Shown: piece by piece, positions 1 to 6,276 of the stretch
How positions within the stretch are numbered: position 1 is the first letter of the stretch
Layout: every line of letters starts with the position of its first letter
Program-made: the position numbers and the translations under genes
Notes under the pieces: model-generated
Databases searched by the model: none
Seen by the model: the letters and a program-made list of their open reading frames with translations, nothing else
What the model was told of the DNA's origin: nothing
From: Aquincola sp.
GTDB lineage: Bacteria; Pseudomonadota; Gammaproteobacteria; Burkholderiales; Burkholderiaceae_C
Reading direction: 5' to 3'
DNA: 8,932 nucleotides
Assembly (NCBI GenBank): GCA_029884035.1
Contig: JAOUIM010000128.1
Coordinates: 1-8,932, forward strand

Positions 1-39
1 CTGATCGGCCCCGGGAAGGGTTGGGCGGTCACGACTCAT
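1..39 (-). CDS. Start of an unidentified gene running off the left edge (partial)
   Basis: On the minus strand an ATG at 39-37 opens a frame that stays open to base 1, giving 13 residues (MSRDRPTLPGADQ). The start is supported by a strong ribosome binding site, GAGGAG, at 52-47 with 7 nt before the ATG. It lies downstream of maiA and pgeF on the same strand, but 332 bp after the pgeF stop and with an opposing gene between, so it probably has its own promoter. Thirteen residues are too few to identify it. In some Burkholderiales a polyhydroxyalkanoate synthase gene follows pgeF; that is only a contextual possibility and nothing in these residues tests it. Confidence 0.5.
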   Translation of the reverse strand, partial: MSRDRPTLPGADQ

Positions 40-46
40 CAGTGAT

Positions 47-52
47 CTCCTC
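47..52 (-). promoter_or_regulatory. Ribosome binding site of the left-edge gene
   Basis: GAGGAG on the minus strand, 7 nt upstream of the ATG at 39. It is the strongest Shine-Dalgarno match in the window and the main reason for believing the truncated gene. Confidence 0.55.
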
Positions 53-88
53 GTTCCGTGCGCCCAGGAGCGGCGCGTGGTCGACAAT

Positions 89-110
89 GCCGCCGCGGTA
101 ACCCGGCGGC
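89..110. repeat. Short perfect inverted repeat (hairpin) between divergent genes
   Basis: GCCGCCG (89-95) and CGGCGGC (104-110) are perfect complements around the 8-nt centre CGGTAACC. The sequence lies between the minus-strand start at 39 and the plus-strand start at 183. Neither side has a T-run, so it is not a standard intrinsic terminator. It could be an operator, a 5' leader hairpin of the left-edge gene, or a barrier to read-through from pgeF. The rest of 40-182 shows no promoter I would defend. Confidence 0.35.
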
Positions 111-182
111 GATCGGAAACCGCGAATATCTCAGAACCCACTGGCCGGTCGCTTACGCGCCATCGCCTAAGGATGCCCTGGC

Positions 183-476
183 TTGCTGTACCTCGTCGCG
201 ATCGGCTGGATTTACGTCGTCGGCATCGTGGCCGTCGCCGAGGCGCTTGCGCCGCAAGGCACGGTGCTCGGCGCGGGTCTCACCTTCATCGGCTGGGGAC
301 TGCTGCCGCTGGCGCTCGTGCTCTACATCCTCGGCACGCCCGTGCGGCGGCGGGCACGGCGCGCGCGCGAGTCAGCCGCCCAGACCGGTGCCGACACCGG
401 CCCGCCCAGCGGTGAGCCAGACCGCGGCAGCCATGCGGCCGGTGTCCCGGTCGCGCCGGAACGAGAAGAACCGTGA
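183..476 (+). CDS. Small two-helix membrane protein, function unknown
   Basis: This 97-residue protein has two predicted membrane helices, about residues 3-22 and 27-50. A very basic stretch (RRRARRAR, about 55-62) and a polar, proline-rich tail ending APEREEP follow. The positive-inside rule places both ends in the cytoplasm. The start is TTG at 183: an in-frame TAA lies at 168-170, no ATG follows it, and AAGGA at 169-173 is 9 nt upstream. I recall similar short hypothetical membrane proteins beside pgeF in Burkholderiales, with the same kind of tail, but no function. The last 34 codons and the stop overlap the 3' end of pgeF on the other strand in exact codon register, so the tail is partly dictated by pgeF. 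The intact frame, good ribosome site and clear hydrophobic topology favour a real gene. Confidence 0.7.
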   Translation: MLYLVAIGWIYVVGIVAVAEALAPQGTVLGAGLTFIGWGLLPLALVLYILGTPVRRRARRARESAAQTGADTGPPSGEPDRGSHAAGVPVAPEREEP

Positions 477-1181
477 ATGGTCCTCGACCGTGCACCATGC
501 GCCGCCGCTGATCGTCGTGACGCCGCATGCGGCCAGGCGGTCGCGCGCCAGTCCCGGCAGGTCGGCCAGCCAGCGCATCTCGCCGTCTGCCCGCGGCCGG
601 GGCACGAATCGCAGGCTGCCGGCAGTCGCGGCGCCGAAGGCGGCGAGGACATCGGCACCGACCTCGAACTGACGCGGACCGATGCACGGGCCCAGCCAGG
701 CCACCAGCTCTTGCGGCTCGCAAGCGGCCGCCTCGCAAAGCGCGACCACCGTGGCTTGCAAGACTCCGGCGGCCAGTCCGCGCCAGCCGGCATGGGCGGC
801 ACCGACGCCGCGCCCATCGGGTGCGGCGAGCAGCACCGGCAGGCAGTCGGCGACCATGACGGTGCAGGCGATGCCGGGTTCGGTCGTGATCGCCGCGTCA
901 GCCTCGACGGCGGGCGCGGCGCCACGACCGTCGAGCCGGACCACCTGCACGCCGTGCACCTGCGACAGCCACACCGGGTGCGCGCCGATCGTCGCCTCGA
1001 AACGGCGCCGGTTCTCCCTCACGCAATCAGGGTCATCGCCGGACGCGCGGCCGAGGTTCAGGGCATGGAAAGGCGGGGCGCTGACGCCGCCGGCGCGCGT
1101 GCTCATCAGCGCGCCCACGCGAGGATGCACCGGCCATTCGGGGACGATCGAGCCAACCAGGGCAGGCCGAGACCGCGTCAT
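372..1181 (-). CDS. pgeF: PgeF/YfiH/YlmD family purine nucleoside phosphorylase (laccase-domain protein)
   Basis: 269 residues of the Cu-oxidase_4 (formerly DUF152) family. Members phosphorolyse purine nucleosides, and E. coli YfiH (PgeF) helps keep wrong amino acids out of the peptidoglycan stem peptide. Family motifs are present: QVHG (74-77), ADC (111-113), HAGWRG (130-135) and LGPCIG (163-168). The expected metal ligands are H76, C113 and H130. The C-terminal family block FFSFRRD lies near 238-244, and conserved WL at 255-256 is followed by a 13-residue Gly/Ala-rich extension. ATG at 1181-1179 overlaps the maiA stop as ATGA, implying translational coupling; the frame stays open far upstream, but only antisense to, or in another frame from, maiA. 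The final 105 bp overlap the opposing small membrane gene. The cytoplasmic location is inferred from the absence of a signal peptide. Confidence 0.93.
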   Translation of the reverse strand: MTRSRPALVGSIVPEWPVHPRVGALMSTRAGGVSAPPFHALNLGRASGDDPDCVRENRRRFEATIGAHPVWLSQVHGVQVVRLDGRGAAPAVEADAAITTEPGIACTVMVADCLPVLLAAPDGRGVGAAHAGWRGLAAGVLQATVVALCEAAACEPQELVAWLGPCIGPRQFEVGADVLAAFGAATAGSLRFVPRPRADGEMRWLADLPGLARDRLAACGVTTISGGAWCTVEDHSRFFSFRRDRDTGRMAAAVWLTAGRAGVGTGLGG

Positions 1182-1813
1182 TGCGCGTCGGGACACTTCG
1201 ACGGTTGCGTGCCTTCGAACGCCGGCAAGGCCATGCAGGCATCGAACACCCGCATCACACGCGGCACGTGGTCGAGCCGGCAGTCGTAGCGCCGGGCGTT
1301 GAAGATCTGCGGCACGAGCACGACGTCGGCCAGTGAGGGCGCATTGCCATGGCAGAAGCGACCGGTGCGCGCATCGTCGAGCTGTCGCTCGACCGTCTCC
1401 AGGCCCGTCTCGACCCAGTGCCGGTACCAGCGGTCCTTGTCCTCCTCGCTGACCTTCAGATCGCGAACCAGGTAGCGCAGCACGCGCAGGTTGTTCAACG
1501 GGTGGATCTCGCAGGCGACGTCGTAGGCCAGCGCGCGCACGCGCGCACGGCCCGCCGCATCGCCCGGCAGCAGCGGCGGCTCGGGATGCGTCTCGTCGAG
1601 ATACTCGATGATCGCGAGCGACTGCGTCAGCACCTGGGCGTCGTCGATCAGCGTGGGCACCAGGCGCGAGGCCGACACCGCGACATAGGACTCGGCGAAC
1701 TGCTCGTTCTTGACCAGGTGGACCGGCACGTAGTCGTATTCGAGGCCCTTGAGCGCCAGCGCGATGCGCACGCGGTACGAGGCGGACGAGCGGAAGTAGT
1801 TGTAGAGCTTCAT
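1178..1813 (-). CDS. maiA: Maleylacetoacetate isomerase / zeta-class glutathione S-transferase
   Basis: 211 residues, the normal length for MaiA, which uses glutathione to isomerise maleylacetoacetate to fumarylacetoacetate in tyrosine and homogentisate breakdown. The N-terminal thioredoxin-like domain begins MKLYNYFRSSASYRV. The zeta-class SSCS motif reads SSAS (S9-S12), with Ala in place of the Cys. VPTL (52-55) and QSLAI (64-68) fit glutathione binding. The helical C-terminal domain includes the family-typical HPLNNLRVL block (104-112) and SLADVVLVPQ (160-169). The ATG at 1813 gives the family N-terminus; in-frame ATGs further upstream, including one at 1843, would add non-conserved residues. 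No strong Shine-Dalgarno precedes 1813. It overlaps pgeF by 4 bp. No other homogentisate-pathway gene is nearby, so a more general zeta-GST role (for example glutathione-dependent dehalogenation) cannot be excluded. Confidence 0.88.
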   Translation of the reverse strand: MKLYNYFRSSASYRVRIALALKGLEYDYVPVHLVKNEQFAESYVAVSASRLVPTLIDDAQVLTQSLAIIEYLDETHPEPPLLPGDAAGRARVRALAYDVACEIHPLNNLRVLRYLVRDLKVSEEDKDRWYRHWVETGLETVERQLDDARTGRFCHGNAPSLADVVLVPQIFNARRYDCRLDHVPRVMRVFDACMALPAFEGTQPSKCPDAQ

Positions 1814-1868
1814 GGGCAAGCATCGGTCGGGCGATGCGGTCATGATGCCACCGCTACACTCGGCGCCC
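1814..1868. promoter_or_regulatory. 55-bp divergent intergenic region between maiA and the NUDIX gene
   Basis: This gap must hold start signals for both directions unless promoters lie inside the coding regions. On the plus strand TACACT at 1855-1860 resembles a -10 box and ends only 8 nt before the ATG at 1869. No convincing -35 box or Shine-Dalgarno sequence accompanies it. I see no clear promoter in the maiA direction. The assignment is weak. Confidence 0.3.
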
Positions 1869-2420
1869 ATGCTGCTGTCCCAGCGCGAGCGCATCCGCCA
1901 CTGCCGCGCCTGCGGCACCCCGGTCGACTACCGCATCCCCGCCGACGACAACCGCGAGCGCGCGGTGTGCCCGGCCTGCGGCACGATCCATTACGAGAAC
2001 CCGTTGAACGTCGTCGGCACCGTGCCGGTGTGGGAGGACCGGGTGCTGCTGTGCAAGCGCGCGATCGAGCCGCGCCGCGGCCTGTGGACGCTGCCGGCGG
2101 GCTTCCTCGAACTGGGTGAGACGACGATCCAGGGCGCACTGCGCGAGACCGACGAGGAGGCCGGCGCGCAGGTCGCGATCGGTGCGTTGTTCACGGTGCT
2201 CAACGTGGTCCGCGTGGGCCAGGTGCATCTGTTCTACCTGGCCACGATGACTTCGCCCCGGCTCGACCCCGGCACCGAATCGCTCGAAGCGCGCCTGTTC
2301 CGAGAGGACGAGGTGCCTTGGGACGAGATCGCTTTTCGCACCGTGCGTGAAACCTTGCAGCATTTCTTCGCCGACCGCAGCCGGGGTCAGTTCGATCTGC
2401 ATTGCGCCGATATAGGCTGA
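1869..2420 (+). CDS. NUDIX hydrolase with N-terminal zinc ribbon
   Basis: 183 residues. A zinc-ribbon-like segment with C12-x2-C15 and C34-x2-C37 precedes the NUDIX fold. The NUDIX box is complete: G78-x5-E84-x7-R92-E93-x2-E96-E97-x-G99, so the metal-binding glutamates are present. The family cleaves nucleoside diphosphates linked to another moiety, such as ADP-ribose, NADH or damaged nucleotides. The two-part ribbon-plus-box layout recalls NudC-like enzymes, but the substrate cannot be told from sequence. The protein is cytoplasmic. I chose ATG 1869 (MLLSQRERIR) because conservation in relatives, as I remember it, begins there; ATGs at 1812, 1842 and 1845 would extend into or across the maiA start. 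No Shine-Dalgarno is visible. The gene ends 10 bp before the secretion ABC gene and is probably co-transcribed with it, although no functional link is apparent. Confidence 0.88.
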   Translation: MLLSQRERIRHCRACGTPVDYRIPADDNRERAVCPACGTIHYENPLNVVGTVPVWEDRVLLCKRAIEPRRGLWTLPAGFLELGETTIQGALRETDEEAGAQVAIGALFTVLNVVRVGQVHLFYLATMTSPRLDPGTESLEARLFREDEVPWDEIAFRTVRETLQHFFADRSRGQFDLHCADIG

Positions 2421-2430
2421 CGCTCCGTCG

Positions 2431-4611
2431 ATGAGCAAAGAATTCGTCACCCCGCGCCTGCGCGAGGACCTGATCCACCCCGACCCGCTGCTCGACAGCC
2501 TGGTCGAGGTGTGCCGTTTGCACGGGCAGGGGGCCTCGCGCGCGTCGCTTTCGGCCGGGCTGCCGCTGGTCGACGGCCGGCTGACGCTCGAACTGGCCGA
2601 GCGTGCCGCGGCGCGCGCCGGCATGGCCTCGCGCCTGCAACGCCTGCCGCTGGAAGCGATCGACGCGGCCGCATTGCCCGCGATCCTGGTGCTCGCCAAC
2701 AACCAGTCGTGCGTGCTCGTGGGCTGGGACGCCGACGGGGCTGCCCAGGTGATGCTGCCGCAGAGCGGCCAGGGCGCAGTGACGCTGCCGCGCGAGGAAC
2801 TGGCCCAGCGATACATCGGCGTGACGCTGTTCGTGCGCCCACAGTTCCGCTTCGACAGCCGCGCCCAGGGCGTGAGACCGACACGCCGAGGCCATTGGTT
2901 CTGGAGCGCGATCGCTGCGCAGCGCTTCGTCTACCGCGACGTGCTTTGGGCGGCGGCGCTGGTCAACGTGTTCGCGCTGGCGTTCCCGATCTTCTCGATG
3001 AACGTGTACGACCGCGTGGTGCCCAACCATGCCGTCGAGACGCTGTGGGCGATGGCGATCGGCATCGTGGTCGTGCTGTGCGCCGACCTCTGGCTGCGCA
3101 ACCTGCGCAGCCGCTTCGTCGACGAGGCCAGCGCGCGCATCGACGTCAAGCTCTCGGCCACGCTGATGGAACGCGTTCTCGGGCTGCGGCTGGAGCACCG
3201 GCCGGAGTCGGTGGGCTCGTTCGCGAGCAACCTGCGCGGCTTCGAGCAGGTGCGCGATTTCATCGCCTCGTCCACCGTGACCGCGCTGATCGACCTGCCC
3301 TTCGCGCTGCTGTTCGTGCTCGTGATGCTGTGGCTGTCGCCCTGGCTCGCGATCCCGGTCGTGGTCGTGTTCGGCGTCGTCGTGATCGTCGGCTGGGTCC
3401 TGCAGCACCGCCTACACCAGCTCGCCGAAACCACCTGGCAGGCGTCAGCTCAGCGCAATGCGACGCTGATTGAGAGCCTGACCGGCCTGGAGACGATCAA
3501 GTCGCAGGGTGCCGAGGGGGTGGTGCAGGCGAAATGGGAGCGTGCGAACACCTTCCTCGCGCGCACGAACGTGCGCATGCGCGCGCTGTCGTCGTCGGCG
3601 ATGTACGGCACGGCGTGGCTGACGCAGCTCAACAGCGTGGTCGTGATCCTGGTCGGCGTGTACCTGATCGGCGAGCGGCAGCTGACGATGGGCGCCCTGA
3701 TCGCCGCGGGCATGCTGGCCGGCCGTGCTCTCGCGCCTGCGGGACAGGTCGTCGGCCTGCTGATGCAATACCAGGGCGCGCGCACCGCGCTCGAGTCGCT
3801 CGACCGTCTGATGGCGCAGCCGGTGGAACGCCCCGGCGCCGAAGAAGGCGCGGCGCCGTTCATCCAGCGGCGTGACCTCAAGGGCGAGATCGAGCTGCGC
3901 AACCTGCGCTTCTCTTACCCGCAGCGTGCGAACGAGCCGCAGAGCGCCGCGCTCGACGGCATCAGCCTGCGCGTCGCGCCGGGCGAGCACGTGGCGCTGA
4001 TCGGGCGCGTCGGCTCGGGCAAATCGACGATCCAGCGCCTCGTGATGGGGCTGTACCAACCGACCGAAGGCGCGGTGCTCCTCGATGGTGTCGACCTGCG
4101 CCAGCTCGATCCGGCCGACGTGCGTCGCAACATCGGCTGCGTGTCGCAGGATGTGCTGCTGTTCCATGGCTCGCTGCGCGAGAACATCGCCTTCGGCCTG
4201 CCCTACGCCGACGACGCGGCGATCGTCGCGGCGGCCGAGGTCGCGGGCCTGTCCGACTTCGTGCACCGCCATCCGCGGGGTTTCGATCTGCCGGTGGGCG
4301 AACGCGGCGAGCGCCTCTCGGGCGGCCAGCGCCAGGCGGTGGGCATCGCGCGGGCGGTGTTGCACAACGCGCCGATCCTGCTGCTCGACGAACCGACGAG
4401 CGCGATGGACTTCTCGACCGAGGCGCACGTCACGCAGCGCCTGTCGGCCTTCGCGCAGGGCAAGACCGTGGTGCTGGTGACGCACCGGACTTCGCTGCTG
4501 CAGTTCGTCAACCGCGTCGTCGTGGTCGATCACGGCCGCATCGTCGCTGACGGTCCGCGCGACCGCATCATGGAAGCGCTCCAGTCGGGGCGGATCGCGA
4601 AGGCCGCATGA
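2431..4611 (+). CDS. Type I secretion ABC permease/ATPase, LapB/LssB type (adhesin exporter)
   Basis: A 726-residue inner-membrane exporter fusing permease and ATPase. Residues about 10-140 form a C39-peptidase-like domain without catalytic residues: the Cys position aligns with P19 in DPLL, and no HFVV-type His is seen. This fits binding rather than cleaving the cargo. The membrane domain spans about 165-445, with helices near 171-193, 205-225, 285-330, 396-412 and 418-440. The nucleotide-binding domain has Walker A GRVGSGKST (525-533), Q-loop Q573, signature LSGGQ (629-633), Walker B ILLLDEP (649-655), D-loop SAMD (657-660) and H685, so it should hydrolyse ATP. The layout matches LapB of Pseudomonas fluorescens. 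It starts 10 bp after the NUDIX stop without a clear Shine-Dalgarno, and its TGA overlaps the next ATG. The likely cargo is the adhesin at 6277. The name lapB also denotes an unrelated lipopolysaccharide gene, so no symbol is given. Confidence 0.93.
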   Translation: MSKEFVTPRLREDLIHPDPLLDSLVEVCRLHGQGASRASLSAGLPLVDGRLTLELAERAAARAGMASRLQRLPLEAIDAAALPAILVLANNQSCVLVGWDADGAAQVMLPQSGQGAVTLPREELAQRYIGVTLFVRPQFRFDSRAQGVRPTRRGHWFWSAIAAQRFVYRDVLWAAALVNVFALAFPIFSMNVYDRVVPNHAVETLWAMAIGIVVVLCADLWLRNLRSRFVDEASARIDVKLSATLMERVLGLRLEHRPESVGSFASNLRGFEQVRDFIASSTVTALIDLPFALLFVLVMLWLSPWLAIPVVVVFGVVVIVGWVLQHRLHQLAETTWQASAQRNATLIESLTGLETIKSQGAEGVVQAKWERANTFLARTNVRMRALSSSAMYGTAWLTQLNSVVVILVGVYLIGERQLTMGALIAAGMLAGRALAPAGQVVGLLMQYQGARTALESLDRLMAQPVERPGAEEGAAPFIQRRDLKGEIELRNLRFSYPQRANEPQSAALDGISLRVAPGEHVALIGRVGSGKSTIQRLVMGLYQPTEGAVLLDGVDLRQLDPADVRRNIGCVSQDVLLFHGSLRENIAFGLPYADDAAIVAAAEVAGLSDFVHRHPRGFDLPVGERGERLSGGQRQAVGIARAVLHNAPILLLDEPTSAMDFSTEAHVTQRLSAFAQGKTVVLVTHRTSLLQFVNRVVVVDHGRIVADGPRDRIMEALQSGRIAKAA

Positions 4612-6020
4612 ACGCCGTCGGCACCACCCTGCATGGCGGCCTCGAGCGCATCCGCGTCGCGCTCGAGCCGGTGACGCGGCGCTGGCTCGGCAACCCGCTC
4701 GACGACCAGGCCGCGATCGCCGCGGGCATGCGGCCGTTCGAGGTCGAGGCCGATGCGCTGATCTCGCGCCAGCGCACGCACCGCGCACAGAAGATCGTGC
4801 GCGCCTCGATCATCGTGCTCAGTCTGCTCGTGCTGTGGGCTGCGCTGGCCAAGGTCGATGAAGTCACGCGCGGCGAGGCGCGGGTCATCCCGTCGCGCCA
4901 GCTGCAAGTGCTGCAGTCGCTCGACGGCGGAGTGGTGGCGGAGATCGCGGTCCAGGAAGGCCAGGTGGTCGAGGCCGGCCAGCTGTTGCTGCGCATCGAG
5001 GAGACTCGCGCAACGGCAGGCATGCGCGAGAGCGCTGCCACGGGCATTGCGCTGCGTGCCCGCGCGGCGCGACTGCGTGCGCTGGCCGAAGGCAAGCCTT
5101 TCGTGCCACCGGAAGCCAAGGACAACGACGAGCGCCGCATCGTCGAGGAGGAGCGGCGTCTGTACGTCTCGCGACTGTCTGAACTCGACGCCCAGTTGTC
5201 GGTGGTGCGTCAGCAGATGGCCCAGCGCCAGCAGGAGATGACCGAGGCAAGCGCGCGCCGCACGGCTGCGCAGCGCGGGCTCGACCTGGCGCAGCAGGAA
5301 CTGGCACAGACGCGGCCGCTGCTGGCCTCCGGTGCGGTGTCGCAGGTCGACATCCTGCGCCTGGAACGCGATGTCTCGAAGAACCGCGGCGACGCCGAAC
5401 AGGCGAGCGCACAGATCGCGCGCGCCCAGGCGGCGATCGGCGAGTCGCAGCGAAAGGCCCAGGAGGCCGAACTCACGTTCCGCAACGAGGCGAGGCGCGA
5501 CCTCGCCGAGGCGATGGGCAAGCTCAACGCGCTCAACGAGGGCGCGGTGGCGCTGGCCGACAAGGTGAGCAAGGCGCAGGTCAGGAGCCCCGTGCGCGGG
5601 CGCGTGCAGCGGCTGCTCGCCAACACGGTCGGCGGCGTGGTGCAGCCGGGCAAGGACCTGGTCGAGATCGTGCCGCTGGACGACACGCTCGTGCTCGAGG
5701 CGCGTATCGCGCCCAAGGACATCGCCTTCATCCGCCCAGGGCAGGCGGCCAACGTGAAATTTACCGCGTACGACTTCTCGATCTATGGCGGTCTCGACGC
5801 GTCGGTCGAGAACATCAGCCCCGACACCGTGGTCGACGAGCGTGGCAATGCGTTCTACCTGGTGCGTGTGCGCACCTCGAAGTCCGGCTTCAACGACAAG
5901 CTGCAGATCATCCCCGGCATGACCGCGGAAGTGGACGTGCTCACGGGCAAGAAGACCGTGATGTCCTACCTGCTCAAGCCCGTGTTGAAGGTTCGCGAAG
6001 GCGCGATGCGCGAGCGCTAG
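4608..6020 (+). CDS. HlyD/LapC-type membrane fusion protein of the type I secretion system
   Basis: A 470-residue periplasmic adaptor joining the inner-membrane ABC exporter to a TolC/LapE-type outer-membrane channel. A cytoplasmic stretch of about 62 residues precedes one membrane helix (about 63-82). Next come the first half of a lipoyl-like domain (about 100-132), a long alpha-helical hairpin rich in Gln, Glu, Arg and Ala (about 177-318) and the second lipoyl half starting RSPVRGRVQ (326-334). A beta-barrel segment follows (about 360-450), ending with the HlyD-family C-terminal block IPGMTAEVDV (435-444) and the tail SYLLKP. The length is normal for the family. Its ATG lies in the ATGA overlap with the ABC gene (4608-4611), indicating translational coupling and matched production. 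No outer-membrane partner gene follows; the next gene is the adhesin. Confidence 0.93.
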   Translation: MNAVGTTLHGGLERIRVALEPVTRRWLGNPLDDQAAIAAGMRPFEVEADALISRQRTHRAQKIVRASIIVLSLLVLWAALAKVDEVTRGEARVIPSRQLQVLQSLDGGVVAEIAVQEGQVVEAGQLLLRIEETRATAGMRESAATGIALRARAARLRALAEGKPFVPPEAKDNDERRIVEEERRLYVSRLSELDAQLSVVRQQMAQRQQEMTEASARRTAAQRGLDLAQQELAQTRPLLASGAVSQVDILRLERDVSKNRGDAEQASAQIARAQAAIGESQRKAQEAELTFRNEARRDLAEAMGKLNALNEGAVALADKVSKAQVRSPVRGRVQRLLANTVGGVVQPGKDLVEIVPLDDTLVLEARIAPKDIAFIRPGQAANVKFTAYDFSIYGGLDASVENISPDTVVDERGNAFYLVRVRTSKSGFNDKLQIIPGMTAEVDVLTGKKTVMSYLLKPVLKVREGAMRER

Positions 6021-6276
6021 CGATTCCGCGCGCGACGGACGCGACCGGCGCACCGTGGCCGGATGCAGTGCGCACGTGGCTCAAGACTTGTGCATATGTG
6101 CCGATAAACCGTGAGGCCCGGCCTGCGGAATTTGCACACGCGCTCGCCGAGCCAACGTCACAAGTCGTTGCAATCAGTGATGGCAGTCACGCCGCACCTC
6201 GGTTGCATCTGCGAGTACAGCCTTAGCGCCGCTATTCTCCCCGAGCAACATCGAATACACCAGGGAACACCGCGTC
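6021..6276 (+). promoter_or_regulatory. 256-bp leader between the secretion genes and the adhesin
   Basis: I find no gene here. The segment is visibly less G+C-rich than its surroundings, notably around 6085-6110 and 6230-6260, as expected for a promoter region. TATTCT at 6233-6238 could be a -10 box about 39 nt before the adhesin start, but no good -35 box sits 16-18 bp upstream. GTGCGCAC at 6068-6075 is a perfect palindrome. A weak hairpin (CCGGC 6045-6049 with GCCGG 6058-6062) lacks a T-run, so termination after the fusion-protein gene is not shown. The adhesin is probably transcribed at least partly from its own promoter here, which is inference. Confidence 0.4.
6262..6266 (+). promoter_or_regulatory. 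Probable ribosome binding site of the adhesin gene
   Basis: AGGGA at 6262-6266 lies 10 nt before the ATG at 6277. The spacing is slightly long but acceptable, and it supports this ATG, after which retention-module-like sequence begins at once. Confidence 0.5.

Noticed and set aside
477..1289. 270-codon plus-strand frame through pgeF
   Set aside because: It has no domain signature and lies antisense to pgeF, whose metal-ligand motifs are intact.
1182..1823. Upstream extension of the pgeF frame to residue 483
   Set aside because: The extension runs through maiA in another reading frame. Family sequence begins only at the ATG at 1181.
2200..3408. 400-codon minus-strand frame rich in His, Gln and Arg opposite the NUDIX and exporter genes
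   Set aside because: Its low-complexity composition is the shadow of high-G+C coding on the other strand. The plus strand here encodes two proteins with complete family motifs.
4530..6053. 500-codon minus-strand frame opposite the fusion protein
   Set aside because: Same kind of His/Arg/Leu-rich shadow. The HlyD-family protein on the plus strand explains the region.
6045..6062. Hairpin after the fusion-protein gene as an intrinsic terminator
   Set aside because: The stem is only 5 bp (CCGGC/GCCGG) with an 8-nt loop and no T-run follows.
6085..6166. Inverted pair GACTTGTG / CACAAGTC as an operator
   Set aside because: An 8-bp match within about 250 bp is expected by chance fairly often, and the arms are 66 bp apart, so I do not annotate it as a feature.
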